This document shows positions 30,156 to 38,305 of a DNA stretch of 42,691 nt, piece by piece. A program made the position numbers and the translations under genes. The notes under the pieces were generated by a model. It made no database searches. It was not told the DNA's origin and was given only the letters and a program-made list of their open reading frames with translations. Each line of letters starts with the position of its first letter. The stretch's first letter is position 1. This DNA comes from Hyphomicrobiales bacterium (GTDB lineage: Bacteria; Pseudomonadota; Alphaproteobacteria; Rhizobiales; Rhizobiaceae): assembly GCA_026400435.1 (NCBI GenBank), contig JAPLOZ010000021.1, positions 1 through 42,691 on the forward strand, given 5' to 3'.

Positions 30156-31163
30156 TTGGCTAAAATCTGGATAAGACAGGCGGTCCTGAGGGCGCTTGAC
30201 GATGCGATGACGGACGATCCGACCGTGATCATGATGGGAGAGGACATCGCCGCGGCAGGCGGTCCTTTCAAGGTGACCGAGGGGCTGCTGGCAGCCCACG
30301 GCCCAGACCGCGTCATCGACACGCCGATCTCCGAAATGGCATTCATGGGCGCAGCCGTAGGCGCCGCCGTCTGCGGCATGAAGCCGGTCGTCGAGATGAT
30401 GTTCATTGAGTTCATCGGCGTTGCACTCGACCAGCTGACGACCCAGGCCGCCACGATGCGTTATCTGTCGCGCGGCAGGCTGACGGCGCCGCTGGTCGTG
30501 CGCGCTTCGGCCGGCGCAGGGCAGGGGTTCGGCTGCCAGCACTCGCAGATGCTTGACCACTGGTTCAGGGGAACGCCCGGGCTCAAGGTTGTGGTGACAA
30601 GCAACGCCCGCACGACTTATGGGCTCCTGCGTTCGGCCATCGAGGATCCCGATCCCGTCGTCGTGCTTGAGCCGCGCGTGCTCTATGCCGAACGCGAGGA
30701 ATACGAATTCGACCGCAATTACCGCATCCCGCTCGGGCAGGCGGAAATCGTTCGCAAGGGAACGGATGCTACCTTGGTGACCTGCGGTTCCATGGTGCGC
30801 GTCGCGCTTGCGGCGGCCGAGAGCAGCAAGGCCAACATCGAGGTGATCGATCTGCTGACGCTGTGGCCTTGGGACCGCAAGACCGTGGCAGACTCTGTCG
30901 CACGGACAGGTCGCCTTGTGACGCTTGAGGAAGCGCCCGAGGGAAGCGGGTGGGGCGGCGATGTCGTTTCACACATCGCGATCCAGGCATTCGGCTCGCT
31001 CAAGGCGCCGCCGCACCGCATCACGCTTCCCGAGGCTCCGGTGCCCTACAGCGGGCCACTGGAGGCCCGCTTCTTGCCGAGCCCCGCTTATGTGGCCGAG
31101 CAGGTTGACGCGCTCGTCTCGACCAACAAATCTCCCGCGCCATGGTGGAGGAACGCAGCATGA
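30156..31163 (+). CDS. 2-oxoacid dehydrogenase E1 beta subunit (pyruvate/acetoin-dehydrogenase-like)
   Basis: A 335-residue E1 beta chain starting at TTG with GGGAGG 8 bases upstream. It has the pyrimidine-binding transketolase domain (MTDDPTVIMMGEDIAAAGGPFKVTEGL; TPISEMAFMGAAVGAAVCGMKPVVEMMF; GFGCQHSQMLDHWF) and the C-terminal domain (EVIDLLTLWPWDRKTV and LVTLEEAPEGSGWGGDVV). With the alpha chain it decarboxylates a 2-oxo acid on thiamine diphosphate and passes the acyl group to a lipoyl domain. The order beta before alpha is the reverse of the usual E1 operon. No E2 core or E3 gene is in the window; the 78-residue lipoyl protein at 25759 is the only visible carrier. Confidence 0.9.
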   Translation: MAKIWIRQAVLRALDDAMTDDPTVIMMGEDIAAAGGPFKVTEGLLAAHGPDRVIDTPISEMAFMGAAVGAAVCGMKPVVEMMFIEFIGVALDQLTTQAATMRYLSRGRLTAPLVVRASAGAGQGFGCQHSQMLDHWFRGTPGLKVVVTSNARTTYGLLRSAIEDPDPVVVLEPRVLYAEREEYEFDRNYRIPLGQAEIVRKGTDATLVTCGSMVRVALAAAESSKANIEVIDLLTLWPWDRKTVADSVARTGRLVTLEEAPEGSGWGGDVVSHIAIQAFGSLKAPPHRITLPEAPVPYSGPLEARFLPSPAYVAEQVDALVSTNKSPAPWWRNAA

Positions 31164-32194
31164 CCATCTCCAACTCCAACGCTCCAGTAGCACGGCGCGA
31201 AGCCCTCAAGGACAGGCTTGAGCAGCTGACGCGCATGATCGAGATCAGGTCGGTTGAAGAGCGTATCCAGAAACTCTTCGCCGAGGGTCACGTGCGCGGC
31301 AGCACCCATCTCGCCAACGGCCAGGAAGCGGTTTCGGTAGGTATCGCGCGGTCGATCGATCCAGACGACATCGTCACCTGCACCTATCGCGGGCACGGCC
31401 ATGCGCTGGCGCTCGGCGTCACCCCGGCGGCGGTGCTCGGCGAAATATGCGGCCGCGTCATCGGCTGCGCCGGCGGGCTTGGCGGATCGATGCATCTTGT
31501 CGAACCCTCGGTAGGCCTGCTGCCGACCGCTGCGATCATCGGCGCCGGCCTGCCGATCGCCTGCGGCGCCGCAATGGCCGCGCGCGCGCGCGGCAACGAT
31601 CGCGTTGCGGTGGCCATCTTCGGCGACGGCTCTGCCAATATCGGCGCCTTCCACGAATCGCTCAATTTCGCTGCAATCCGCAAGCTTCCGGTGGTTTTCG
31701 TCTGCGAGAACAATCTCTACGGCGAATATACCCGCATCCAGCTGTCCACTCCCGTCGAGGATATCGCGGTGCGCGCGGCGAGCTACAACATGCCTGGCGT
31801 CATCGTCGACGGCCAGGACGCCGACAAGGTTGCCGAAGCGATGGCCGAGGCAGTGGCGCGGGCCCGGCGCGGCGATGGACCCTCCCTTGTCGAGATGAAG
31901 ACCTACCGCTATTCGGGCCATTCCCGCTCCGACCCCGCAACCTACCGCCCGGCCGGCGAGCTCGATGCCTGGCTCAAGCGCGATCCCATCGACATCTTCG
32001 CCAACCGTATGGTGGAGGAAAACATCCTTGCCGCGGGCGGCCTCGACAAGTTGAAGGCGGAGGTGCGGGAAGCGGTGGAGCTTGCCACGGCCGAGGTTCT
32101 GCAGTCGCCTGGACCGGAGCTTGGCGAGATCATGGCGCATGTGGGCGCCTATTCCGGCGGGGGAGACCAGCGATGGAATTTCTGGTCGAAATAG
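31160..32194 (+). CDS. 2-oxoacid dehydrogenase E1 alpha subunit
   Basis: A 344-residue thiamine-diphosphate-binding E1 alpha chain. The start at 31160 overlaps the beta stop (ATGA) and follows GGAGGA; an in-frame ATG at 31142 is less likely. The ThDP/Mg motif is GDGSANIGAFHESLNFAAIRKLPVVFVCENN (about 165-195). Upstream GGLGGSMHLV and downstream YRYSGHSRSDPATYR (phosphorylation-loop region) are typical of pyruvate and acetoin dehydrogenase E1 alpha. With the beta chain it forms the decarboxylating component. Which 2-oxo acid is used is unknown; downstream Mch- and Mct-like genes suggest its acyl-CoA product enters branched dicarboxylate chemistry. Confidence 0.9.
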   Translation: MTISNSNAPVARREALKDRLEQLTRMIEIRSVEERIQKLFAEGHVRGSTHLANGQEAVSVGIARSIDPDDIVTCTYRGHGHALALGVTPAAVLGEICGRVIGCAGGLGGSMHLVEPSVGLLPTAAIIGAGLPIACGAAMAARARGNDRVAVAIFGDGSANIGAFHESLNFAAIRKLPVVFVCENNLYGEYTRIQLSTPVEDIAVRAASYNMPGVIVDGQDADKVAEAMAEAVARARRGDGPSLVEMKTYRYSGHSRSDPATYRPAGELDAWLKRDPIDIFANRMVEENILAAGGLDKLKAEVREAVELATAEVLQSPGPELGEIMAHVGAYSGGGDQRWNFWSK

Positions 32195-32457
32195 AGGTAG
32201 GGTTTCCACCGGACGGCGATCCGAAGCAAAAAGCCGAACTGATCGCGGCAGAAGGGCGCAGGGCAAAGGAGCTTGCTGCGGCAGGCGTCGTGCGGCGGTT
32301 GTGGCGGCAGCCTGGGCGCTGGGCGAATTTCGGCATATGGGAGGCGCCCGACGCCACCGCGCTGCACGAGGCAATTTCCTCGCTGCCGTTCTATCCGTGG
32401 CTCAAGGTGGTGGTGCGTCCTCTTGCATCCCACCCGTCCGATCCCGGCAGAACCTGA
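32173..32457 (+). CDS. Muconolactone delta-isomerase-like small protein
   Basis: A 94-residue protein, starting inside the end of the E1 alpha gene (22-base overlap) with GGGGGAG upstream. MEFLVEIEVGFPPDGDP at the start, AEGRRAKELAAAGVVRRLWRQPGRWANFGIWEAPDATALHEAISSLPFYPWLKVVVRPL in the middle: the short ferredoxin-like fold of muconolactone isomerase (MIase). Classical members isomerise muconolactone in the beta-ketoadipate pathway, but no other gene of that pathway is seen here. It probably acts on another unsaturated lactone or acid, or is a stabilising dimer of unknown role. Confidence 0.83.
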   Translation: MEFLVEIEVGFPPDGDPKQKAELIAAEGRRAKELAAAGVVRRLWRQPGRWANFGIWEAPDATALHEAISSLPFYPWLKVVVRPLASHPSDPGRT

Positions 32458-32482
32458 GGCGCCATAGGAGCGGGCCGGTCGG

Positions 32483-33490
32483 ATGTCTTCCAGCACAGTC
32501 GATGTCGACGGCCCCTTCTACGACGATCTGCGGATCGGCGACCGTTTCGACAGTGCTCCGGCCATTCGGCTGACGGAAGGACTGGCGGCAGCGCATCACG
32601 CGATCGTCGGAGGCAGGTTGCGCCTCGCGTTCGACGCCACGCTCTCGATGGAAGTCACCGGGCGCACCCATCAACTCGCCGCGCCGGCCTTCGTCTGGGA
32701 CACCGCCATCGGCCAATCGACGCTGGTCACACAGCGGGCAATCGCCAACCTGTTCTATCGCGGCCTGATCTTCGCCAGTGCGCCGGCAATCGGCGACAGC
32801 ATCAGGACCGTGACCACCATAGTTGGACTTCGGCCCGCAAGCGCCAGGTCCGGTCGTCCGGCGCGCGGCCTGGTAACCATGCGGATCGCGACGACCGATC
32901 AGGCCAGCCGACGGGTTCTCGATTTCCACCGCTGCGCCATGCTGCCGGCCCGCCAAGACGTCGGCAGCCAGGCACCGCGCGGCGAAACCGACCCGCCGCG
33001 CGTCGACCACAGCGCAGCCCAGCTCACGTCGGCAGTCGCCGGATGGAACCTCGGCGCCTATCGGGAGGCGGCTCCAGGGCCGCATTTCGCCGAGTTGCGG
33101 GCGGGGACGGTCTATCGCGTCGTTGGCGGCGATGTGGTCAGCAGCGCGCCGGAACTGGCGCGGCTTACCATGAACCTGGCGATGATCCACCACGACCGGA
33201 CGATAGCAGGCAAGCGCCTGGTCTATGGCGGCCACACCATCGGTCTGGCCGCGGCGCAGATCACGCGCGCCCTGCCATCCCTTGTCACGATTCTCGCATG
33301 GCAGGACTGTGACCATCTCGGCCCCGTACACGAGGGCGATACGCTGCACTCGATGGTCTCCATCGAACAGTGCGAACCGCTTCCTGGCGGGGGCGGCCTG
33401 GTCCAGCTTCGCTCGCAAGTTCGCGCGACGGACGCCGAGGGTGGCGTGTCGGACGTGCTCGACTGGCGGCTGACGGGCCTCTTCGCGTGA
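32483..33490 (+). CDS. Double-hotdog acyl-CoA hydratase, mesaconyl-CoA hydratase (Mch)-like
   Basis: A 335-residue protein with two hotdog halves. The first includes FYDDLRIGDRFDSAPAIRLTEGLAAAHHAIVGGRLRLAFD, NLFYRGLIFASAPAIGDSI and LDFHRCAMLPAR. The second includes VVSSAPELARLTMNLAMIHHDRTIAG and YGGHTIGLAAAQITRALPSLVTILAW. Both layout and motifs resemble 2-methylfumaryl-CoA (mesaconyl-C1-CoA) hydratases of the 3-hydroxypropionate and ethylmalonyl-CoA pathways. The stop overlaps the start of the Mct-like gene (GTGA), the partner enzyme in Chloroflexus. Expected reaction: reversible hydration of a methyl-branched unsaturated dicarboxylyl-CoA. Recognition is from memory of the family, so an alignment is decisive. 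Confidence 0.8.
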   Translation: MSSSTVDVDGPFYDDLRIGDRFDSAPAIRLTEGLAAAHHAIVGGRLRLAFDATLSMEVTGRTHQLAAPAFVWDTAIGQSTLVTQRAIANLFYRGLIFASAPAIGDSIRTVTTIVGLRPASARSGRPARGLVTMRIATTDQASRRVLDFHRCAMLPARQDVGSQAPRGETDPPRVDHSAAQLTSAVAGWNLGAYREAAPGPHFAELRAGTVYRVVGGDVVSSAPELARLTMNLAMIHHDRTIAGKRLVYGGHTIGLAAAQITRALPSLVTILAWQDCDHLGPVHEGDTLHSMVSIEQCEPLPGGGGLVQLRSQVRATDAEGGVSDVLDWRLTGLFA

Positions 33491-34698
33491 CCGGCGCGAT
33501 CCTGGCGGGGCTCAGCGTCGTCGAGGGATCGGCCTTCGTGGCCGCGCCGCTCGGCGGGATGACCCTGGCGCAGCTTGGGGCCGACGTCATCCGCTATGAC
33601 CAGATTGGCGGTGGGCTCGACTATCATCGCTGGCCGGTGGCCGATAACGGACGCAGCCTGTTCTGGGCCGGCATGAACAAGGGCAAGCGCTCCATCCAGG
33701 TCGACCTGCGTTCGGCCGAAGGACAGGAACTGGTCGCAGCACTCGTCACCCGGCCGGGACCAGACCGAGGGATTTTCCTCACCAATTTTCCGGCACGCGG
33801 CAAGCTGTCTTACGAGGCCCTGAAGGTTCGTCGCGACGATGTCATCATGGTCGCGCTGTCAGGCAATCCGGACGGCACAAGCGAAGTCGACTACACCGTC
33901 AACGTGGCGACCGGATTCCCCGAGATCACAGGCCCGCGTGGACTAGCCGAGCCGGTCAACAGCGTACTCCCGGCGTGGGACATCGCGATGGGCGAGATGG
34001 CCGCTATCGGTTTGCTTGCGGCCGATCGCCGTCGCAGCCGCACCGGGATCGGATCGCTGGTCAAATTGGCGCTCTCCGACGTGGCACTGGCCGCGGTAGC
34101 CAATCTCGGGCGTCTGTCGCACGCCGAACTGGGCGCAGCTGCATCGAAGGACGGCAACTATCTCTACGGGGCGTTCGGCAGCGACTTCGTCACGTCGGAC
34201 GGCAGGCGCGTGATGGTCATGGCACTGACGGACAGGCAATGGAAAGCGCTGCGGCAGGTAACAGGCATCGATGCCTCGGCGATCGCCGCGCAGACCGGCG
34301 CCGACCTCGATTCCGAAGGCGGACGCTATGCCGCGCGCCACGAGATTGGTCTGGCGCTTGCCCCCTGGTTCAAGGCCAGAAACTTCGCCGAACTGAAAAC
34401 ACTGCTGAAAGCATGCGATGTTTCATGGGGCCCCTACCAGACGTTTAAGCAGCTCCTGGAAGAGGATCCGCGTTGCACGGCGGCGAACCCGCTCTTTGCG
34501 ACAGTCGAGCATCCCGGGCTTGGGCCGCTGCTCACGCCTGCCTCCCCGCTCTATTTCTCAGATGTGGACCGGGTACCGGCATTGCGAGCGCCGAGACTTG
34601 GCGAACATACCGACGAGATTCTGGTTGATCTCGGCCTGGGCGACGGCGAGATCGCCCGCCTGCACGACCGGGGCATCGTCGCCGGCGTCAGCGACTAG
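33487..34698 (+). CDS. mct: Family III CoA transferase, 2-methylfumaryl-CoA isomerase (Mct)-like
   Basis: A 403-residue protein starting at GTG, coupled to the hydratase gene. The N-terminal run LSVVEGSAFVAAPLGGMTLAQLGADVIRYDQIGGGLDYHRWPV, then WAGMNKGKRSIQVDLRS, FLTNFPARGKLSYEALK, SEVDYTVNVATGFPEITGP, LPAWDIAMGEMAAIGLLAADRRR (catalytic Asp region) and NYLYGAFGSDF are characteristic of mesaconyl-CoA C1-C4 CoA transferase, which moves CoA within one molecule. It differs clearly from the CaiB-type transferase at 24082. Last gene of the E1 operon; its stop abuts the stop of the convergent LacI gene (TAGCTA). The native substrate may be a homologue of mesaconate rather than mesaconate itself. Confidence 0.82.
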   Translation: MTGAILAGLSVVEGSAFVAAPLGGMTLAQLGADVIRYDQIGGGLDYHRWPVADNGRSLFWAGMNKGKRSIQVDLRSAEGQELVAALVTRPGPDRGIFLTNFPARGKLSYEALKVRRDDVIMVALSGNPDGTSEVDYTVNVATGFPEITGPRGLAEPVNSVLPAWDIAMGEMAAIGLLAADRRRSRTGIGSLVKLALSDVALAAVANLGRLSHAELGAAASKDGNYLYGAFGSDFVTSDGRRVMVMALTDRQWKALRQVTGIDASAIAAQTGADLDSEGGRYAARHEIGLALAPWFKARNFAELKTLLKACDVSWGPYQTFKQLLEEDPRCTAANPLFATVEHPGLGPLLTPASPLYFSDVDRVPALRAPRLGEHTDEILVDLGLGDGEIARLHDRGIVAGVSD

Positions 34699-35727
34699 CT
34701 AGGCTTCGGGTGGCGGCGGGCCAACCGATTCGCGCACGATGAGTTGGGGCGGAATGTCGATGACGACGTCCTGCGGCTCGCGGCCGTGGATCATCGCGTC
34801 GAGTTCGACCACGGCCCGCGCGCCCATTTCGCCGAGGGGGGTTGCGATCGCGGTGAGCGGCGGCGATGTGAAGATGGCATCGTCGCCGTCGAGTGTCACG
34901 ATCGACAGGTCTTGCGGAACGCGAACGCCCCGCACCCGGGCGGCCGCGGCCGCCCCTATGCCGACCAGCATGTTGAAGGCAAAGACGCCGGTCGGGTGTG
35001 TCGGCTCGCTGAGCAGGCGATTGAGCGCATCGAACCCGCCGCGCCGCGAAACCGGGCCGACCGCAGCGACGACCGGCGGAAGGCCGGCGGCCTCGCACGC
35101 TTCGACGAAGCCGGCCCTGCGGCGTTGCGAGGTATCGAGTTCCGGGGATGATCCGATGAACGCAAGGCGCTTGTGGCCGGCCTCGATCAGCGTGCGCGCG
35201 GCAAGTCGGCCAGAGGCCTGGTCGTCAACGGTCACGCTTCGCCCGACGGTCGAGCGGCGGTTGACGAATACATGCGGGACGGGGCTGCCCTGGATGGCGT
35301 CGATCATCTCCTTGCTTTCGGCCGTGACCGCGATGATCAGCCCGTCGATGCGCCTCTCGCTGACAAGCTTGAGATAGGCCGCCGCGGAGGTGCGCTCGTC
35401 GGCGACTTCCGCCACAAGCATCACATAGCCAGCCAGTTCGGCCTGTCGCATCGCGCCGCGGACTGTCGCTGCATACACGGGATTGGTCAGATCGGGCAGA
35501 AGAATACCGAGCGCGCCGGTGCGCTGGGTTCGCAGATTGCGAGCCAGCGCATGAGGCCGGTAGTTGACCCGCGCGGCCTCGTCGATGATCGCCTGGCGGG
35601 TGCTTTCCCTGACACTGATGACGCCGTCGTTCAGCACCTTGGAGACGGTAGATACATCGACGCCGACCGCGCGCGCGATATCCTTGAGCGTTGCGCGCCC
35701 CGGTGGCGTCGGCTGAATCTGCGTCAA
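34699..35727 (-). CDS. LacI-family transcriptional repressor 2
   Basis: A 342-residue regulator. HTH ATLKDIARAVGVDVSTVSKVLN (about 12-33), hinge, and sugar-binding-type effector domain (GALGILLPDLTNPVYAATVRGAM; TLDGDDAIFTSPPLTAIATP). The start is TTG at 35727, overlapping the SDR stop (TTGA), with GGAAAGG upstream. It is co-transcribed with that SDR; the shared upstream region carries a TCAATCGATTGA-like box, so it is probably autoregulated. It most likely controls the CUT1 operon and the divergent ATPase/enolase 3 promoters, which carry the same box. Inducer unknown. Confidence 0.92.
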   Translation of the reverse strand: MTQIQPTPPGRATLKDIARAVGVDVSTVSKVLNDGVISVRESTRQAIIDEAARVNYRPHALARNLRTQRTGALGILLPDLTNPVYAATVRGAMRQAELAGYVMLVAEVADERTSAAAYLKLVSERRIDGLIIAVTAESKEMIDAIQGSPVPHVFVNRRSTVGRSVTVDDQASGRLAARTLIEAGHKRLAFIGSSPELDTSQRRRAGFVEACEAAGLPPVVAAVGPVSRRGGFDALNRLLSEPTHPTGVFAFNMLVGIGAAAAARVRGVRVPQDLSIVTLDGDDAIFTSPPLTAIATPLGEMGARAVVELDAMIHGREPQDVVIDIPPQLIVRESVGPPPPEA

Positions 35728-36527
35728 GTCTTGCCTTTCCCGTAAAGGGCCATCAGTTTCGCATCCGGTTCATAACGATAGCAGCGCGAAGTCAAGCCTC
35801 CGTCAACAGCCAGCGACTGGCCGGTGACGAATGAAGCCTGCGCCGAGATCAGCCACGAGACCGCAGCGGCAATCTCCTCCGGTTCGCCGATCCGTTCGAG
35901 CGGGTGCTGGATGGACATCTCGCGCTCGGCAACCGCACTGTCTGGACTGTCGCGGATCACGCGCTGCACCAGGGCTGTCCGAACCGCGCCCGGCGCCACT
36001 GCGTTGGCCCGAATGCCGATCGGTCCATACTCCACGGCGATGTAGCGCGTCAGCGCGTCGATGCCGGCTTTGGCGACGTCGTAGGCAGCCCACATGTTGA
36101 ACGCGGAGCGCCCGTGCACCGAAGAAACGTTCACGATCGAGCCGGTCACGCGATCCCTCACCCATGTCTGGATTGCTTCCGACGAACCCCAGAAATGAGA
36201 CATCAGATTGACTGCGAAAAGCCGCTCGACCTCCGCATCGTTGGGTTCATGCAGGTTGCCCATCAGCGCGACGCCGACATTGTTTACCCAGCCGCGCAGC
36301 GGCGCGAGCTTTTCGGCGGCCTCCCGCGCAGCTTTGAGTACGGCGCGGTCGGATGCATCGCCGCAGATGGCCCGGTGGTCGTCGCCCAATGTCTTCGCGA
36401 GCGACGCGGTGTGCTTAGGGTCGATCTCAAGGCCGACCACGCGCCAGCCGTCCGCCGCAAGACGAACGGCGATCGCGCGGCCGATGCCGTCGCCCGCGCC
36501 GGTCACCACAACACTACCCAAACTCAT
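35724..36527 (-). CDS. Short-chain dehydrogenase/reductase co-transcribed with LacI 2
   Basis: A 267-residue SDR: VVTGAGDGIGRA (about 8-19), VGLEIDPK after beta-2, WVNNVGVAL for NNAG, NVSSVHG for Ser, AYDVAKAG (Y-x3-K) and LAVDGGLTSRCYRYEP. GGGAG precedes the ATG at 36527; the frame stays open to 36740 but the extension is not SDR-like. First gene of the SDR-lacI2 unit, divergent from the CUT1 binding-protein operon. Likely oxidises the sugar imported by that transporter. The pairing of regulator and dehydrogenase suggests its substrate or product may be the inducer, which is speculative. Confidence 0.87.
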   Translation of the reverse strand: MSLGSVVVTGAGDGIGRAIAVRLAADGWRVVGLEIDPKHTASLAKTLGDDHRAICGDASDRAVLKAAREAAEKLAPLRGWVNNVGVALMGNLHEPNDAEVERLFAVNLMSHFWGSSEAIQTWVRDRVTGSIVNVSSVHGRSAFNMWAAYDVAKAGIDALTRYIAVEYGPIGIRANAVAPGAVRTALVQRVIRDSPDSAVAEREMSIQHPLERIGEPEEIAAAVSWLISAQASFVTGQSLAVDGGLTSRCYRYEPDAKLMALYGKGKT

Positions 36528-36828
36528 CTGGAATCTCCCTGGTCGTCGTTCGATTGTCGTATGTCGATGGGGGGTGCCGGGCATCGCCCGCCAGGCGACT
36601 GCGCTGTGGCGCCGGACGCATCGAAGCAATGGCCTTCGACCATATCTCCCCCTCCGTTGCAGATGCCGATCAGGCACCTGCGACGAATGACTCGCAACCT
36701 TGCATTTTTCACAAATATCATACAAAAATTGATTGAGCAATCGATTGACTATTTGATTTCAGCGTTGCAATCTTCTGACAGCCCGGCGCAGCGCCGTCGG
36801 CGGCACAAAGAAAATTGGGGAGAGAGAA
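36528..36828. other. Divergent control region, no gene seen
   Basis: This 301-base gap is locally AT-rich (36700-36780), in contrast to its surroundings. It contains the TCAATCG-type operator region at 36725-36748. No short gene or RNA was recognised in the remainder. Confidence 0.55.
36725..36750. promoter_or_regulatory. LacI-2 operator with tentative CUT1 operon promoter
   Basis: GCAATCGATTGA (36737-36748) matches TCAATCGATTGA at 11 of 12 positions; an adjacent weaker box AAAATTGATTGA (36725-36736) shares one half. A rightward promoter TTGACT (36745-36750), 17 bases, CAATCT (36768-36773) overlaps the site. The leftward promoter for the SDR is less clear. Confidence 0.6.
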
Positions 36829-38265
36829 ATGACCGTGAAAGATCGGACGGATGGTCCGCAAGTAGGCGATGCGATCGCCTTGAAAGGCGGCTTGACCCGC
36901 CGCGACCTGATGCAGCGCGCAAGTATGCTGGGACTTACCGCCGCGTTCGGCGGTCTCGGCGGGATGCCGGCCTTCGCTGCCGATTTCGACATGAAGAAAT
37001 TTGCGGGCACCAAGATCAGCATTCTGATGACCGGCGACGAAAACGACCACCGGGCGCTCAACGACATGCTGCCGCAATTCGTCGAAGAGACCGGCATGGA
37101 ACTCGAGGTCACTTCGCCCGCGCTTGGAGCATTGATCGAGAAGACGCTTCAGAACCTCAAGGCCGAACAGTCGTCGTTCGACCTCATCGAGTACCTCGGC
37201 TTCCTGACCACCCAGCAGGTCGGCGGCGGCTACTACGAGCAGCTCAATGCCTACATCGACAATCCCGAGAAGACGCCTCCGGACTGGGATGTCGGCGATC
37301 TCATTCCAGCCGCCATGAAGAACGTCGGCATCTTCGATATGGCGACCGGCGCGGTGGGCGAGGGGAGCGACATCTACGGTATTCCCGGCATGCATTCCGG
37401 TTCCGTGATCTACTTCTACCGCAAGGATCTCTTCGAGGCGGCCGGCCTTCAGCCGGCGAAAACCTGGGACGAGTTCAAGGCCGCCGCCGAGAAGCTGCAT
37501 ACCGCCGACGTCGCCGGCTGCTCCTTCATTGGCGCTAACGATTTCTCGCTGGCCGCCGTCGACTGGTACACGCGGTTCATCACCACCGGTGGCGTTCTCA
37601 TGGCAGGCTCGCCAAAGGACAAGACCTTCAAGCCCCAGGTCAGCTCGAAGGAAGGCATCGGCGCTTTGCAGATGCTGATCGACCTGCTGCCCTTCGCGCC
37701 GGCGAACGTCACGAAGTATGGCTTTGCGGAAAATGTCGACGGCTTCTCGACCGGCAAGATCGCGCAGATGATCTTCTGGTCGACCATTGCCGGACCGGTG
37801 CTCAACCCCGAGACCTCCATGGTCGCGGAGACCACCGGGACGAGACCGGTGCCTTCGGGCGATGGCAATTCCCCGCGCGCGATCCAGGGCGGCTGGGGCC
37901 TCGGGATTCCGAAGAACATCGATCCCGCCAAGAAGGACGCGGCGTGGCTGGCGTTGACCTGGATCACCAACAAGAAGGTGAACCGGTATTCGATCGAGAA
38001 GTACAACATCGACGCCAATCGGACATCGGCTTTCACCGACCCGGAACTGGTGGCGAAGTTCCCCTACCTCAAGGACGCCCTGAAGGCGATCGAGACAGCC
38101 GACACCATCCCGACCTCGCGGATCCCGGAGTTCTTCCAGCTGAACGACGTGATGAACGTCGAATTCAACGCCGCCCTGATCGGGCAGCAGGACGCCAAGA
38201 CTGCCTGCGAGAAGGTGCAGACGCAGTGGGAAGACATCTTGCGCAAAGCAGGCCATCTTGCCTGA
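36829..38265 (+). CDS. CUT1 sugar-binding protein with Tat signal
   Basis: A 478-residue extracellular solute-binding protein (family 1 type). The N-terminus carries a twin-arginine signal, LTRRDLMQRASMLGLTAAFGGLGGMPAFAA (about residues 22-51), so it is probably exported folded by Tat, less common than Sec for this class. The mature part includes KISILMTGDENDH, YGIPGMHSGSVIYFYRKDLFEAAGL and a conserved GGWGLGIPKN segment. It is followed by two permeases, a lactonase and an SDR; the ATPase is at 26171. Ligand likely a sugar, polyol or oligosaccharide. The start at 36829 has GGGGAGAG closely upstream. Confidence 0.9.
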   Translation: MTVKDRTDGPQVGDAIALKGGLTRRDLMQRASMLGLTAAFGGLGGMPAFAADFDMKKFAGTKISILMTGDENDHRALNDMLPQFVEETGMELEVTSPALGALIEKTLQNLKAEQSSFDLIEYLGFLTTQQVGGGYYEQLNAYIDNPEKTPPDWDVGDLIPAAMKNVGIFDMATGAVGEGSDIYGIPGMHSGSVIYFYRKDLFEAAGLQPAKTWDEFKAAAEKLHTADVAGCSFIGANDFSLAAVDWYTRFITTGGVLMAGSPKDKTFKPQVSSKEGIGALQMLIDLLPFAPANVTKYGFAENVDGFSTGKIAQMIFWSTIAGPVLNPETSMVAETTGTRPVPSGDGNSPRAIQGGWGLGIPKNIDPAKKDAAWLALTWITNKKVNRYSIEKYNIDANRTSAFTDPELVAKFPYLKDALKAIETADTIPTSRIPEFFQLNDVMNVEFNAALIGQQDAKTACEKVQTQWEDILRKAGHLA

Positions 38266-38305
38266 TTTGAGTGAGTGCGAGGGCTTGTTTCGGGGTTAGA
38301 CATCG

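Noticed and set aside
34699..35727. LacI repressor 2 as regulator of the GAAACG boxes
   Set aside because: GAAACG boxes are near repressor 1 and absent from the repressor 2 upstream region, which has a different palindrome. The assignment is by proximity and remains testable.
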